In this document: positions 47,830 to 57,132 of the stretch, one piece after another
Layout: the number at the start of each line of letters is the position of its first letter
Position numbering within the stretch: position 1 is the first letter of the stretch
From: Rheinheimera sp. MMS21-TC3
GTDB lineage: Bacteria > Pseudomonadota > Gammaproteobacteria > Enterobacterales > Alteromonadaceae
Direction of reading: 5' to 3'
DNA: 64,000 nucleotides
Assembly (NCBI RefSeq): GCF_032229285.1
Contig: NZ_CP135084.1
Span: forward strand, 1,178,001 to 1,242,000
The notes under the pieces: generated by a model
Told to the model about the DNA's origin: nothing
Database searches by the model: none
What the model saw: the letters and a program-made list of their open reading frames with translations, nothing else
Made by a program: the position numbers and the translations under genes

Positions 47830-48195
47830 ATGGATTTAACCGCATTAATATGTGATGACTCTATGTTAGCGCGTAACCAACTAAAAAAATCATTACCCCC
47901 AAATTTTGATGCTGAAATCGTTACTGCTTCAGACGGGATCCAAGCATTAGAGATTTTAAACTCTCAAGAAATAGGTTTAGTATTTCTTGATTTAACCATG
48001 CCTAAATTAGATGGAATTGGTGTGCTAGAGGCCATTCACTCAGCAAAGATGGATTGTTTTGTGATTGTTGTTTCTGCTGATATCCAACCGGAAATGCAAA
48101 AAAGAGTGATGGAGTTAGGGGCCTTAGCTTTTATTCAAAAACCAGCGACCTCAGAGAAAATAACCGCCATATTGCAGAAATATGGTTTGATTTAA
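47830..48195 (+). CDS. Stand-alone receiver domain protein, CheY-like
   Basis: The 121 residues form one receiver domain and nothing else. The acidic pair is D9-D10, the phospho-acceptor D54 in FLDLTMPKLDG, the conserved serine lies in VVVSAD, and the lysine in IQKPA. It has no output domain, so it probably acts by protein contact. The nearest kinase is the divergent one at 47550. It is not in a chemotaxis cluster, so the name CheY is not used. Confidence 0.88.
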   Translation: MDLTALICDDSMLARNQLKKSLPPNFDAEIVTASDGIQALEILNSQEIGLVFLDLTMPKLDGIGVLEAIHSAKMDCFVIVVSADIQPEMQKRVMELGALAFIQKPATSEKITAILQKYGLI

Positions 48196-48299
48196 AGAAT
48201 TTAATTGTTTTATTTTTGTTAGCGTTTAAATTATTTTTAATACTATTATGTTGCAATTGAGTAGGTGTAAGTATTAGTTGTTTTTACATTGAGTTAGCA

Positions 48300-48329
48300 T
48301 TGACAGCCGTCTAAATGTCTGTGTATAGT
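48300..48329 (+). promoter_or_regulatory. thr operon promoter
   Basis: TTGACA (48300-48305) and TATAGT (48324-48329) are 18 bases apart, a strong sigma-70 form. The expected transcript start is close to 48336, the first base of the leader peptide ATG. Confidence 0.78.
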
Positions 48330-48335
48330 GGTGTC

Positions 48336-48392
48336 ATGAAAATAAATGTATGCACACTCACCATGATTATTACCACCAACCCTGCGGGGTAG
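48336..48392 (+). CDS. thrL: thr operon leader peptide
   Basis: A frame of 18 codons reads MKINVCTLTMIITTNPAG and stops at TAG. It has four Thr and three Ile codons, with Ile-Ile-Thr-Thr just before the stop, as expected of a leader that senses threonyl- and isoleucyl-tRNA. No Shine-Dalgarno is evident and the promoter would start transcription at about its first base; a nine-codon version from the ATG at 48363 is also possible. Confidence 0.75.
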   Translation: MKINVCTLTMIITTNPAG

Positions 48393-48450
48393 GAGGTCTG
48401 TGGTGTGTTGTTATAAAACCCGTGGCCTCAAGTGTCGCGGGTTTTTTTTT
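48393..48450 (+). terminator. thr attenuator
   Basis: AAACCCG (about 48416-48422) pairs with CGGGTTT before ten T (48441-48450), an intrinsic terminator. GAGGTC (48393-48398) can instead pair with GGCCTC (48424-48429), within the terminator, as antiterminator. An earlier pairing, CACCA (48374-48378) with TGGTG (48401-48405), would block it. This is the classical layout of an amino acid operon attenuator. Confidence 0.82.
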
Positions 48451-48533
48451 GCTATAAAAACTTTGTTCAGCAGTAAATAACCCGTTTCTGCTCTAACTGA
48501 CGATAACACTATGTAACAGAATAAGGATCTAGT

Positions 48534-50993
48534 ATGAGGGTATTAAAGTTTGGAGGGTCATCGTTGGCGTCAGTGGAACGCTTTAAAGATGTTGTGGCAA
48601 TAGTCAAACAACAAAGTGTAGTAGAGACTATTTGCTTAGTACTATCAGCACCTCAAGGTGTTACCAATAGCTTAGTAGAGTTAGTCGATATAGCCGCCGA
48701 AGGCAAAGATTTTCAACCAGTACTACAACAGCTTATACAGCGTTATCAGCAGTTAGTTAGCGATGCCGCTCAACATTATACTCAGCTTAAAACTGGCAAT
48801 ATTCAGCAGTTAATTAAGCAGCAGCAGCAACTGTTAACAGAGAATTTAACCGGTATTCAATTGCTACGTTATTGTCCAGACCATGTGCAAGCACAAATGC
48901 TAGGTTTAGGTGAGCAGTTTAGTGTTGCTTTAATGACGGCCGTATTATCAGCAGCTGAGTTAACGGCAGTAGCTTTAGATGCATTTAGCTTAATAAAAAG
49001 CCATGGTGACTACCTAAATGGTAGCGCGGATATAGCTTTAACCGCGCCTTTAGTGAAGCAGGCTATCGGCCAGCAGCAAGGGCAAGTTTATGTTATCGCG
49101 GGTTTTATCTCATCTAATAGTCAAGGTGAACTATGTTTATTAGGCCGTAATGGTTCTGATTACTCGGCTGCGATCATTGCCGCTAGTTTAAAGGCGACAG
49201 CTTGTGAGATTTGGACTGATGTTAATGGTGTCTATAGTGCTGACCCGCGGCAGGTTAAACAAGCAAAATTAATAGATAAATTATCTTATGACGAAGCTAT
49301 GGAGCTATCTTATTTTGGCGCTAAAGTGTTACACCCCAAAACTATAGGGCCTTTAGCTCAATATCAGATCCCGTGCTTTATAAAAAACACTTTAAATCCA
49401 GCAGCCCCAGGCACTTGTATTCATAATAATGGAATAGGTGATTCTTTAGTTAAAGGAATTTCAAGTTTAGAACATATATCGCTAATCACTGTCTCAGGGC
49501 CAGGTTTAAAAGGTGTAGTGGGAATGGCCAGCCGAGTTTTTTCGGCTATGGCTAAAAGCCAAATATCATTAAACCTTATTACTCAATCATCATCTGAATA
49601 TAGCATTAGTTTTTGTGCATCCAAATTATCATTAAAGGCAGCAAAAAGTGCGCTAGAGCAAGAGTTTGCCCTAGAGTTACAAACCGGTTTATTAAGGCCT
49701 TTAACTATATTAGAAGATATGGCAATAGTCAGTTTAGTCGGTGATGGTATGCGTCAGCACAGAGGTGTGGCCGCAAAGTTTTTTGCCTCTTTAGCACAAG
49801 CGAGGGTGAACGTGGTAGCAATAGCACAAGATAGTAGTGAGCGGTCAATTTCAGCTGTGGTAGAGCAGTCGGCGTGCCGTAATGCAGTAAAAGTCTGTCA
49901 TGAAAACTTCTTTAGCCAAGTACCAAGCATAGATGTGTTTTTGGTCGGTTGTGGTGTGGTAGGCAAAGAGTTGTTGCAGCAGTTTCAGCGTCAACAAGCA
50001 TTTTTACACAATCGTCAAGTGAAGTTAACAGTATATGGTATAGCCAACAGCAAGGCTTTATTGCTGCAAAAAGAGGGGATAGAGTTACAAGATTGGCCGG
50101 CGCAACTCACTAAAGCAACAGAGCAGTTTTCTATTACCAAGCTGCAAGACTTTGTGCAGCAGCAACACTTAACTAATCCGGTATTAATAGATTGCACTAG
50201 CTCTGATTATATTGCTAATCAGTATGCTGAATTTATTCAGGCTGGCTTTCATATTGTTACGCCAAATAAAAAAGCCAATACCGCTTCGTTAGAATATTAT
50301 CAGCAACTTCGATTATTAGCTCAGCAGCATCGTCGACGGTTTTTATATGAAACTACAGTAGGGGCGGGCTTACCCGTTATTGACACTTTGCAAGGCTTAT
50401 TAAATGCGGGTGATGAGCTACAGGCGTTTGAAGGCATTTTATCTGGCTCTTTATCTTATATTTTTGGTGAACTTGAAGCTGGTATAAGCTTATCAGATGT
50501 TACTATTAAAGCACGGAGTCTTGGTTTTACCGAGCCGGATCCACGTGATGATTTATCGGGTATGGATGTCGCAAGAAAGTTGCTTATTTTAGCCCGAGAA
50601 GCAGGGATGACATTGGAACTAGAAGATGTTGTGGTGGAATCGGTGTTACCAGTAGATTTTGCTAAAGGTTTAGACACTGATAGCTTTTTAGCACAATTGC
50701 CAAGCTTAAATACAGCCTTTGCTCAGCGTATTGCCGAGGCTAAAGCTGCAGGGAAAGTATTACGCTATGTTGGTGAAATTCGTGCAGGAAAATGTCAAGT
50801 GGCTATTAAAGCGTTAGCTGCAGATCATCCACTGGCAAAAGTAAAAGATGGCGAGAATGCACTAGCTATTCATAGTCGTTATTATCAGCCTATTCCCTTT
50901 GTATTACGTGGCTATGGCGCAGGTGCTGCTGTAACTTCGGCAGGGGTATTTAGTGATGTTATGCGCACTCTAGGTTGGCAGCAGCAGGTATAA
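48534..50993 (+). CDS. thrA: Bifunctional aspartokinase I / homoserine dehydrogenase I
   Basis: ThrA catalyses the first and third steps from aspartate to threonine. The N-terminal kinase begins [13 protein letters not shown] and has [10 protein letters not shown] and [19 protein letters not shown]. Two ACT-type regulatory segments follow ([22 protein letters not shown]). The dehydrogenase half has the NAD motif [14 protein letters not shown], then [19 protein letters not shown] and [17 protein letters not shown]. The 819 residues fit the family. AAGGA precedes the ATG. Threonine feedback and attenuation are the expected controls. Confidence 0.98.
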   Translation: MRVLKFGGSSLASVERFKDVVAIVKQQSVVETICLVLSAPQGVTNSLVELVDIAAEGKDFQPVLQQLIQRYQQLVSDAAQHYTQLKTGNIQQLIKQQQQLLTENLTGIQLLRYCPDHVQAQMLGLGEQFSVALMTAVLSAAELTAVALDAFSLIKSHGDYLNGSADIALTAPLVKQAIGQQQGQVYVIAGFISSNSQGELCLLGRNGSDYSAAIIAASLKATACEIWTDVNGVYSADPRQVKQAKLIDKLSYDEAMELSYFGAKVLHPKTIGPLAQYQIPCFIKNTLNPAAPGTCIHNNGIGDSLVKGISSLEHISLITVSGPGLKGVVGMASRVFSAMAKSQISLNLITQSSSEYSISFCASKLSLKAAKSALEQEFALELQTGLLRPLTILEDMAIVSLVGDGMRQHRGVAAKFFASLAQARVNVVAIAQDSSERSISAVVEQSACRNAVKVCHENFFSQVPSIDVFLVGCGVVGKELLQQFQRQQAFLHNRQVKLTVYGIANSKALLLQKEGIELQDWPAQLTKATEQFSITKLQDFVQQQHLTNPVLIDCTSSDYIANQYAEFIQAGFHIVTPNKKANTASLEYYQQLRLLAQQHRRRFLYETTVGAGLPVIDTLQGLLNAGDELQAFEGILSGSLSYIFGELEAGISLSDVTIKARSLGFTEPDPRDDLSGMDVARKLLILAREAGMTLELEDVVVESVLPVDFAKGLDTDSFLAQLPSLNTAFAQRIAEAKAAGKVLRYVGEIRAGKCQVAIKALAADHPLAKVKDGENALAIHSRYYQPIPFVLRGYGAGAAVTSAGVFSDVMRTLGWQQQV

Positions 50994-50996
50994 ATT

Positions 50997-51965
50997 ATGT
51001 TAGAAAAAACAGTACCTAGTCGTGCAGTGATCAATAAGCGCTATTATGCACCAGCGTCAACAGGCAACTTTTCAGTTGGCTTTGATTTATTAGGGGCGGC
51101 TTTTGAGCCGGTTAGTGGTGAGTTGTTGGGCGATGTGTTAGAAATTTGTGCCGAACAAAGCCAAATGAGCTTAGAGATCACAGGGCGTTACCAACATCAG
51201 TTGCCAAGTGATAATAGTACTAACTTAGTGCTTAGTTGTTTTTATGCTTTTGAAAAAAAACTTGGCAAGCCACTACCAAGATTAGGTTTACGCTTATATA
51301 AAAATCTACCTGTAGGTAGTGGTTTAGGTTCCAGTGCGTGTTCTATTGTGGTTGCTTGTTTTGCTTTTAATGATTATTTTGGTTCACCGCTGGCCAAAAC
51401 AGAGTTATTGCAATTAATGGCAGAAGCAGAAGGTCAGGTTAGTGGTAGCGTCCATTATGATAATGTAGCCCCATCTTACTTGGGCGGTTTGCAACTAATG
51501 TTACCGCAAAGCCAGCAGCTTTGCCGAGCCTTACCTTGGTTTGAGCATTGGCGTGTAGTGTTGTGTTACCCTGGAACTGTATTGTCGACAAAAGCAGCCA
51601 GGGAGGTGTTACCAAAACAAATCTCGCTGGCACAAAGTATATTATTCGCCGGCATGTTAAGTCGTTTTATTGCAGCCTTATATCAGCAAGATGAAACAGA
51701 AGCATTAGCCGCCTTACAAGATGTGATGGCCGAACCTTACCGTATTGCTCTGATCCCAGAATTAACCAAGTTGCGCTTAGACTTACAAGCTGAAGGTATT
51801 GCTCATTTAGGTATTTCTGGTGCTGGCCCTACTTTATTTGCTGTTTGCCAAACACAACAGCAAGCAAGTATTGCAGCGACTTATTTAACGCGGCATTATG
51901 CAAAGAATCAAGATGCGATCACGCAAATTTGTACCTTGTCGTCTGTGGGCGCAAGAGTACTTTAG
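50997..51965 (+). CDS. thrB: Homoserine kinase
   Basis: ThrB phosphorylates homoserine. The 322-residue GHMP kinase has APASTGNFSVGFDLLGAA near the start, the ATP loop PVGSGLGSSACS, and the late GISGAGPTLFA. It starts three bases after the thrA stop and ends eight bases before thrC, with a spacing typical of the thr operon. Confidence 0.97.
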   Translation: MLEKTVPSRAVINKRYYAPASTGNFSVGFDLLGAAFEPVSGELLGDVLEICAEQSQMSLEITGRYQHQLPSDNSTNLVLSCFYAFEKKLGKPLPRLGLRLYKNLPVGSGLGSSACSIVVACFAFNDYFGSPLAKTELLQLMAEAEGQVSGSVHYDNVAPSYLGGLQLMLPQSQQLCRALPWFEHWRVVLCYPGTVLSTKAAREVLPKQISLAQSILFAGMLSRFIAALYQQDETEALAALQDVMAEPYRIALIPELTKLRLDLQAEGIAHLGISGAGPTLFAVCQTQQQASIAATYLTRHYAKNQDAITQICTLSSVGARVL

Positions 51966-51973
51966 GAAACCTT

Positions 51974-53257
51974 ATGTTGTTAACAAATATTAAGCTTGCG
52001 ACAGAGCAAGTTAGTTTTTTACAAGCAGTACGACAAGGCTTAGGTCAGCAGCAAGGATTGTTTTTTCCAACATCATGGCCAAAGCTTGATATAGAAAAGC
52101 TACTAGCTATGCCATTTGTAGAGCGTAGTAGCCATATACTTAAAGCGCTAATAGGCGAGGAATTAAGCTTTGCTGAAGTAGAGACCATGGTCACTGCTGC
52201 CTTTACTTTTCCTGCACCTTTAAATCCAATTAGCGATAGCATTAGCTGTTTAGAGCTTTTTCATGGCCCTACATTGGCGTTTAAAGACTTTGGTGCTAGG
52301 TTTATGGCGCAAGCCTTAGCTAAAGCCCAACAAGGAAAAAACACCACTATTGTTACTGCAACATCTGGTGATACAGGCGCGGCAGTAGCTCACGCTTTTT
52401 ATCAGCAAGCTGGAGTTAAAGTTGTTATTTTATTTCCTAAAGGCAAAATTAGTCATTTGCAAGAAAAGCTGTTTACAACTTTAGGTCATAATATTACTGC
52501 CCTTGCCGTAGATGGTGACTTTGATCAATGCCAAGCCTTAGTTAAACAAGTATTTGAACAAACAGATTTAGTCAAACAGTTAAATATTAATTCAGCTAAC
52601 TCTATTAATATTAGCCGACTATTTGCTCAAGTTTGTTACTACTTTGAAGCTGTAGCACAACTGCCTGTTGCTCAGCGTAATCAGGTTGTTTTTGCAGTGC
52701 CAAGTGGTAACTTTGGTAATTTAACCGCAGGTTTAATTGCCAAAGCCTTAGGTTTACCTATTAAGCGATTATTAGCCGCTACAAATGCTAATGACACCGT
52801 ACCACGTTATTGGCGCAGTGGTCAGTGGCAGCCAAAACCAACGGTTGCCACTTTGTCTAATGCAATGGATGTTAGTGCGCCGAATAACTGGCCGCGGATA
52901 GAGGCACTGTTAGCACAAGGGGTAATCCAACGATCTGATATTGAAACCTTTGCTGTAGATGAAGACGATACTCAACTGGGTGTTAAGCAACTTGCGCAAG
53001 CGGGTTATACGAGTGAGCCACATGCTGCTGTTGCTTACAAAGCGTTAAAGCGCAGTTTGGCTGATGATGAAGTGGGTGTTTTTCTTGGTACAGCTCATCC
53101 GGCTAAATTTAAAGAGCAAGTTGAAAATATACTAGGCACACCTATAGGCTTGCCTGAAACCTTAGCGCGATCTGCTGTAGAACAAAGTTTAAGTGTTGAT
53201 ATTGCTGCAGACTTTGCCGCTTTACGCTTAATTTTGACTGCTTTGGAGCCTGCTTAA
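51974..53257 (+). CDS. thrC: Threonine synthase
   Basis: ThrC converts O-phosphohomoserine to threonine using PLP. The 427-residue protein has [16 protein letters not shown] with the PLP lysine, [29 protein letters not shown] and [15 protein letters not shown] chose the ATG at 51974 behind AGGA; the open frame upstream lies inside thrB. Its stop codon shares one base with the ung start (TAATG). Confidence 0.97.
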   Translation: MLLTNIKLATEQVSFLQAVRQGLGQQQGLFFPTSWPKLDIEKLLAMPFVERSSHILKALIGEELSFAEVETMVTAAFTFPAPLNPISDSISCLELFHGPTLAFKDFGARFMAQALAKAQQGKNTTIVTATSGDTGAAVAHAFYQQAGVKVVILFPKGKISHLQEKLFTTLGHNITALAVDGDFDQCQALVKQVFEQTDLVKQLNINSANSINISRLFAQVCYYFEAVAQLPVAQRNQVVFAVPSGNFGNLTAGLIAKALGLPIKRLLAATNANDTVPRYWRSGQWQPKPTVATLSNAMDVSAPNNWPRIEALLAQGVIQRSDIETFAVDEDDTQLGVKQLAQAGYTSEPHAAVAYKALKRSLADDEVGVFLGTAHPAKFKEQVENILGTPIGLPETLARSAVEQSLSVDIAADFAALRLILTALEPA

Positions 53258-53928
53258 TGTCTTGGCAGCAACTATTAGCCGCAGAAAAGCAACAAGAGTA
53301 CTTTGTTCAGCTATTACAAAAAGTACAGCAAGCAAGACTTGCAGGTCAGGTTATTTATCCACCACAAAGTGATATGTTTGCTGCCTTTAAACTGACTAAT
53401 TTAGCCCAGCTTAAAGTGGTGATCTTAGGTCAAGATCCTTACCATGGCCCTAATCAAGCCCATGGTTTAGCTTTTTCTGTTCGGTCAGGTGTAAAAATAC
53501 CGCCATCTTTGCGAAATATTTATAAAGAGTTAGCACTAGAGTATGACGATTTTATTATACCAGAGCATGGCCATTTAACCGCTTGGGCAGAACAAGGGGT
53601 TTTATTACTTAATACGGTATTATCTGTTGTAGCAACTAAACCTAACTCACATAAAAAGTTAGGTTGGCAGCGCTTTACTGATCATGTTATTGAACAGATT
53701 AATCAGCATTGTGAAGGTATAGTGTTTTTACTCTGGGGAGCCAATGCAGAAAAGAAAGTTAAGTTAATAGACCGTCAGCGCCATTTAATTTTAACGGCAC
53801 CGCATCCGTCACCTTTATCTGCTCATCGAGGTTTTTTCGGCTGTAATCATTTTAAACAAACTAATCAATATCTATCGCAACAGGGTAAAACAGCCATAAA
53901 TTGGCAATTACCTACAGTATTAAAATAA
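53257..53928 (+). CDS. ung: Uracil-DNA glycosylase, family 1
   Basis: Ung removes uracil from DNA at the start of base excision repair. The 223-residue protein has the water-activating GQDPYHGP (aspartate near 60), [10 protein letters not shown] and the DNA-intercalating [13 protein letters not shown]. Its ATG overlaps the thrC stop by one base, so it may be translated together with the thr operon, which would be unusual for a repair gene. Confidence 0.97.
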   Translation: MSWQQLLAAEKQQEYFVQLLQKVQQARLAGQVIYPPQSDMFAAFKLTNLAQLKVVILGQDPYHGPNQAHGLAFSVRSGVKIPPSLRNIYKELALEYDDFIIPEHGHLTAWAEQGVLLLNTVLSVVATKPNSHKKLGWQRFTDHVIEQINQHCEGIVFLLWGANAEKKVKLIDRQRHLILTAPHPSPLSAHRGFFGCNHFKQTNQYLSQQGKTAINWQLPTVLK

Positions 53929-53946
53929 GTAGTTTAATGGTAATAA

Positions 53947-53978
53947 AAAGCGCTAGGTTGTATTTTACCTAACGCTTT
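53947..53978. terminator. Terminator between ung and the DUF3545 gene
   Basis: AAAGCG-C-TAGGT pairs with ACCTA-A-CGCTTT, with one mismatch and an eight-base loop. On the minus strand it is followed by a T run, so it serves the DUF3545 gene best; for ung the T run is only three bases. Confidence 0.7.
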
Positions 53979-54001
53979 AGTGATGCTTTATTGAATTATA
54001 G

Positions 54002-54175
54002 TTAAATATCCAGATCAGTTAATGCAGACTCTAGTGTCCAATCTAATTCTGCCAGTTCTTGTTTAAGACGTTGGCGCTCTTTTAACAATTCTATTTCGCG
54101 CCATTTTTGCTTTACGGCTTGCGGTTTAACAGCTGGCCGTTCCAACGTATTCAGTAAGTCTTCGAAGCTTTCCAT
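54002..54175 (-). CDS. DUF3545 family protein, 57 residues
   Basis: The minus strand encodes a 57-residue charged protein starting MESFEDLLNTLERP, with KWREIELLKERQRLKQEL, the KWREIE element of DUF3545. It is probably a short helical protein, and its function is unknown. AGAGG lies six bases before the ATG at 54175. It lies downstream of pgi on the same strand after about 125 bases, and is followed by a terminator. Confidence 0.82.
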   Translation of the reverse strand: MESFEDLLNTLERPAVKPQAVKQKWREIELLKERQRLKQELAELDWTLESALTDLDI

Positions 54176-54299
54176 TATTGGCCTCTCTGATAGTTGTTAT
54201 TGTCAACAAAATGTTTAGCATACTTTTGACGATATTAAAACAATAAAGTGACAACTAAATGACAGCTAGCTAATTAAAAACCTAAGAAATACAAACCCT

Positions 54300-55922
54300 T
54301 TAACTAGTCGCGGCTAAAAAGCGACGAATTAAGCCTTGAGTAGAACAATCTAAGCTTTGGCTAGAGCTACCATTTAACGCCTGTAAAATAGGCTTTGATA
54401 ACTGTTTACCTAGCTCTACTCCCCATTGATCAAATGAATTTACTTGCCAAATAACACCTTGGCAAAAAGTCTTATGTTCATAAAGAGCAATAAGACTACC
54501 TAAATAATAAGGGGAAAGCGTGGGTAACAATAGGGTATTGCTGGGTTTGTTGCCTGCTGAAACCTTATGCACCGCCAAAGCGGCTGCCTGTTCAGGGCTG
54601 TTAGTTTCACTTAAACATTCTTGATAGGCTTCGGTAAAGGTTTTACCTTGCATAAGGGCTTGTGTTTGAGCAAAGCAATGGGCCGCTAAACGCTGATGCT
54701 GCTCACTGTGTTGGTGTTGTGCTTGCATGGGTAAAATAAAATCAGCTGGAACAATTAAGCCACTTTGATGCAATAATTGATGATAAGCATGCTGACCATT
54801 AGTACCGGCATCGCCCCATATTACTGGAGCTGTGGCATAGCTTACGTTATGACCATCTAGTTTTATACTTTTGCCATTAGACTCCATATCCAATTGTTGA
54901 ATATAGCTAGGAAGTAAGCGCAGATAATGACTGTACGGTAATATAGCTTGGCTTTGACAACCAAAACCGTTGACATACCAAATACCTAATAATGCAAGAA
55001 TAACCGGCATATTGCTGGCAAAAGGTGTTTCAATAAAGTGCTGATCCATTGCCTCAGCGCCGGCTAAAAACTCATTAAACTGATCATTACCCACCATAAT
55101 GGCAACCGGTAAACCAATAGCAGACCAAACTGAGAAGCGACCGCCAACCCAATCCCATAGCGGGAGAATATGTTGCTCGGCTATGCCAAATTCAGTAGCC
55201 GCTGCAATATTGGCTGTTGCTGCCCAAAAATGTTGGCTAATAGCTGCCGTATTAGCGCCATGATCAGTAAACCATTGCTTAACCATTAAGCCATTAATGA
55301 TGCTTTCTTCGGTACCAAAGGATTTGGAAGCCACACAAACTAAAGTTGTTGCCGGCGTTAACTTTGCTAATACATCGTGCACTACAACGGGATCTATATT
55401 ACCAACAAAATGTAGCTTAATATGCTTACAGTGATAAGGCGTTAAGGCTTCTACCGCCACTTGGGGGCCAAGCAAAGAGCCACCAACTCCTATCCAAATT
55501 ACATCAGTGATAGCTTGACCAGTATAGCCTAGGTATTCTTTAGCATGCAGTTGTTTAACTAACTGAGCCATTTTGTTGCGACAATCTAAAATGTCATTAG
55601 CAACCACACTTTGTTCAGGGGTGAGAGCAGTTAGATCTTTTTTACGTAATAGCATATGCCAGACAGCGCGCTGCTCGGTGATATTAATTTTATCTCCAGT
55701 TAACATCCGCGCTAAGGTGCTTTTTATTGAACTTTGCTGGGCTAAGTCTTGCAATAGTGCCCAGCTGGTCTGGTCTATTAAATTTTTCGAATAATCAAGT
55801 ACGATATTACCGGCGGTGACACTAAATTTATCAGCTCGATTAGGATCATCAGTAAAGGCTTGACGTAAAGATCCTTGCTGTTTAGCCTGCCTGGCCAGTG
55901 CAGACCAAATATTACCCGACAT
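54300..55922 (-). CDS. pgi: Glucose-6-phosphate isomerase
   Basis: Pgi interconverts glucose-6-phosphate and fructose-6-phosphate. The 540-residue protein has the signatures DVIWIGVGGSLLGPQ, VCVASKSFGTEES, LPLWDWVGGRFSVWSAIGLP and GANTAA, with the late NSFDQWGVELGKQL. AAGGGAG precedes the ATG at 55922. It follows tal after 59 bases on the same strand, linking glycolysis and the pentose phosphate path. Confidence 0.97.
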   Translation of the reverse strand: MSGNIWSALARQAKQQGSLRQAFTDDPNRADKFSVTAGNIVLDYSKNLIDQTSWALLQDLAQQSSIKSTLARMLTGDKINITEQRAVWHMLLRKKDLTALTPEQSVVANDILDCRNKMAQLVKQLHAKEYLGYTGQAITDVIWIGVGGSLLGPQVAVEALTPYHCKHIKLHFVGNIDPVVVHDVLAKLTPATTLVCVASKSFGTEESIINGLMVKQWFTDHGANTAAISQHFWAATANIAAATEFGIAEQHILPLWDWVGGRFSVWSAIGLPVAIMVGNDQFNEFLAGAEAMDQHFIETPFASNMPVILALLGIWYVNGFGCQSQAILPYSHYLRLLPSYIQQLDMESNGKSIKLDGHNVSYATAPVIWGDAGTNGQHAYHQLLHQSGLIVPADFILPMQAQHQHSEQHQRLAAHCFAQTQALMQGKTFTEAYQECLSETNSPEQAAALAVHKVSAGNKPSNTLLLPTLSPYYLGSLIALYEHKTFCQGVIWQVNSFDQWGVELGKQLSKPILQALNGSSSQSLDCSTQGLIRRFLAATS

Positions 55923-55981
55923 AAATCACTCCCTTAAATTACGACTGGCTATAATAATACAAGTTGCTATTTGATGCTTGG

Positions 55982-56935
55982 TTAAAGTGTGTCTTGAATT
56001 GATTTTTCTAGCTTAATTTGGTCAATTGCAAACTTTCTAATCCCTTCGGCTAGCTTTTCGGTTGCCATAGCATCATCATTCAGTGCCCAGCGAAACTCTG
56101 CTTCTGTCATAGGGTGAGGCGCGGCAGTTTTAGTGACATTAGGCTGTAAATGTACTTGTAACTTACCTTGTTTTTTCGCCAGCTCTGCTAGTAAGCTTGG
56201 GCTAATAGTTAAGCGATCACAGCCAGCTAAAGCTAGTACCTCGTCTATATTACGAAAGCTCGCACCCATAACTATAGTGTTAAAGTCATGACTTTTATAA
56301 AACTGGTATATTTCTCGTACCGATAACACCCCAGGATCAGTTTCTGCTGTATAGTCTTGCTGAGTATGGGCTTTGTGCCAATCTAAAATGCGGCCAACAA
56401 AAGGCGAAATTAAAAACACCTTAGCTTCAGCACAGGCTCTAGCTTGTGCCAAATGAAACAATAAAGTTAGGTTGCACTGGATGCCTTGTTGCTCAAGTTG
56501 GCGCGCAGCCTGGATCCCTTCCCAAGTTGATGCGATTTTAATTAAAATGCGCTCTGCGGCTATACCATTTTCTTGGTATAAGGCTATTAGTTTTTTAGCT
56601 TTTTCAATAGTGGCTGCAGTATTAAATGACAACCTAGCATCTACTTCGGTTGAAACTCTACCAGGTATCAACTTACTAATAGCAGTGCCAATATCTACCG
56701 CAAATTTATCACAAGCTAAATTTAATTGGTCTTTAGGGTTATTATGCTTAGATTTAGCATAAATAATCGCTTGCTTTAGAGTGGGTTTTGCAAAGTCTAA
56801 TTGACTGGCATTAAGTAGTAAGCTTGGATTAGTGGTAGCATCAATGGGTCTAAATTGTTCAATGGCAGTCAAATCACCGCTGTCAACAACGACAGTTGTT
56901 ACGGCTTTTAATTGGGTTAATAAATCTATCTGCAT
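55982..56935 (-). CDS. tal: Transaldolase
   Basis: Tal transfers a three-carbon unit between sugar phosphates in the non-oxidative pentose phosphate path. The 317-residue protein has DATTNPSLLLNAS, VSTEVDARLSF, the Schiff-base lysine in ILIKIASTWEG, NLTLLF and ISPFVGRILDW. The ATG at 56935 gives the family start; eleven further codons upstream are open but unlikely. No clear ribosome binding site is visible. It is upstream of pgi and divergent from the REC-TPR gene. Confidence 0.97.
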   Translation of the reverse strand: MQIDLLTQLKAVTTVVVDSGDLTAIEQFRPIDATTNPSLLLNASQLDFAKPTLKQAIIYAKSKHNNPKDQLNLACDKFAVDIGTAISKLIPGRVSTEVDARLSFNTAATIEKAKKLIALYQENGIAAERILIKIASTWEGIQAARQLEQQGIQCNLTLLFHLAQARACAEAKVFLISPFVGRILDWHKAHTQQDYTAETDPGVLSVREIYQFYKSHDFNTIVMGASFRNIDEVLALAGCDRLTISPSLLAELAKKQGKLQVHLQPNVTKTAAPHPMTEAEFRWALNDDAMATEKLAEGIRKFAIDQIKLEKSIQDTL

Positions 56936-57132
56936 GCTTAAATACCAAGAATAAAGAGAAAGAAACACCTAAACTAGCTGATTAGATGATATAAACACAA
57001 CATAAATATGCTTAATCTGTAATTTAATTATAAAGGCATTGCGTGCCGGCAGCTTAGTTATTATATTGCCATTTTTACTGGGGTTAGGTGCAGTATGCTA
57101 TTATCGCTAAATAAGATAAAAGATGAGTCAAA

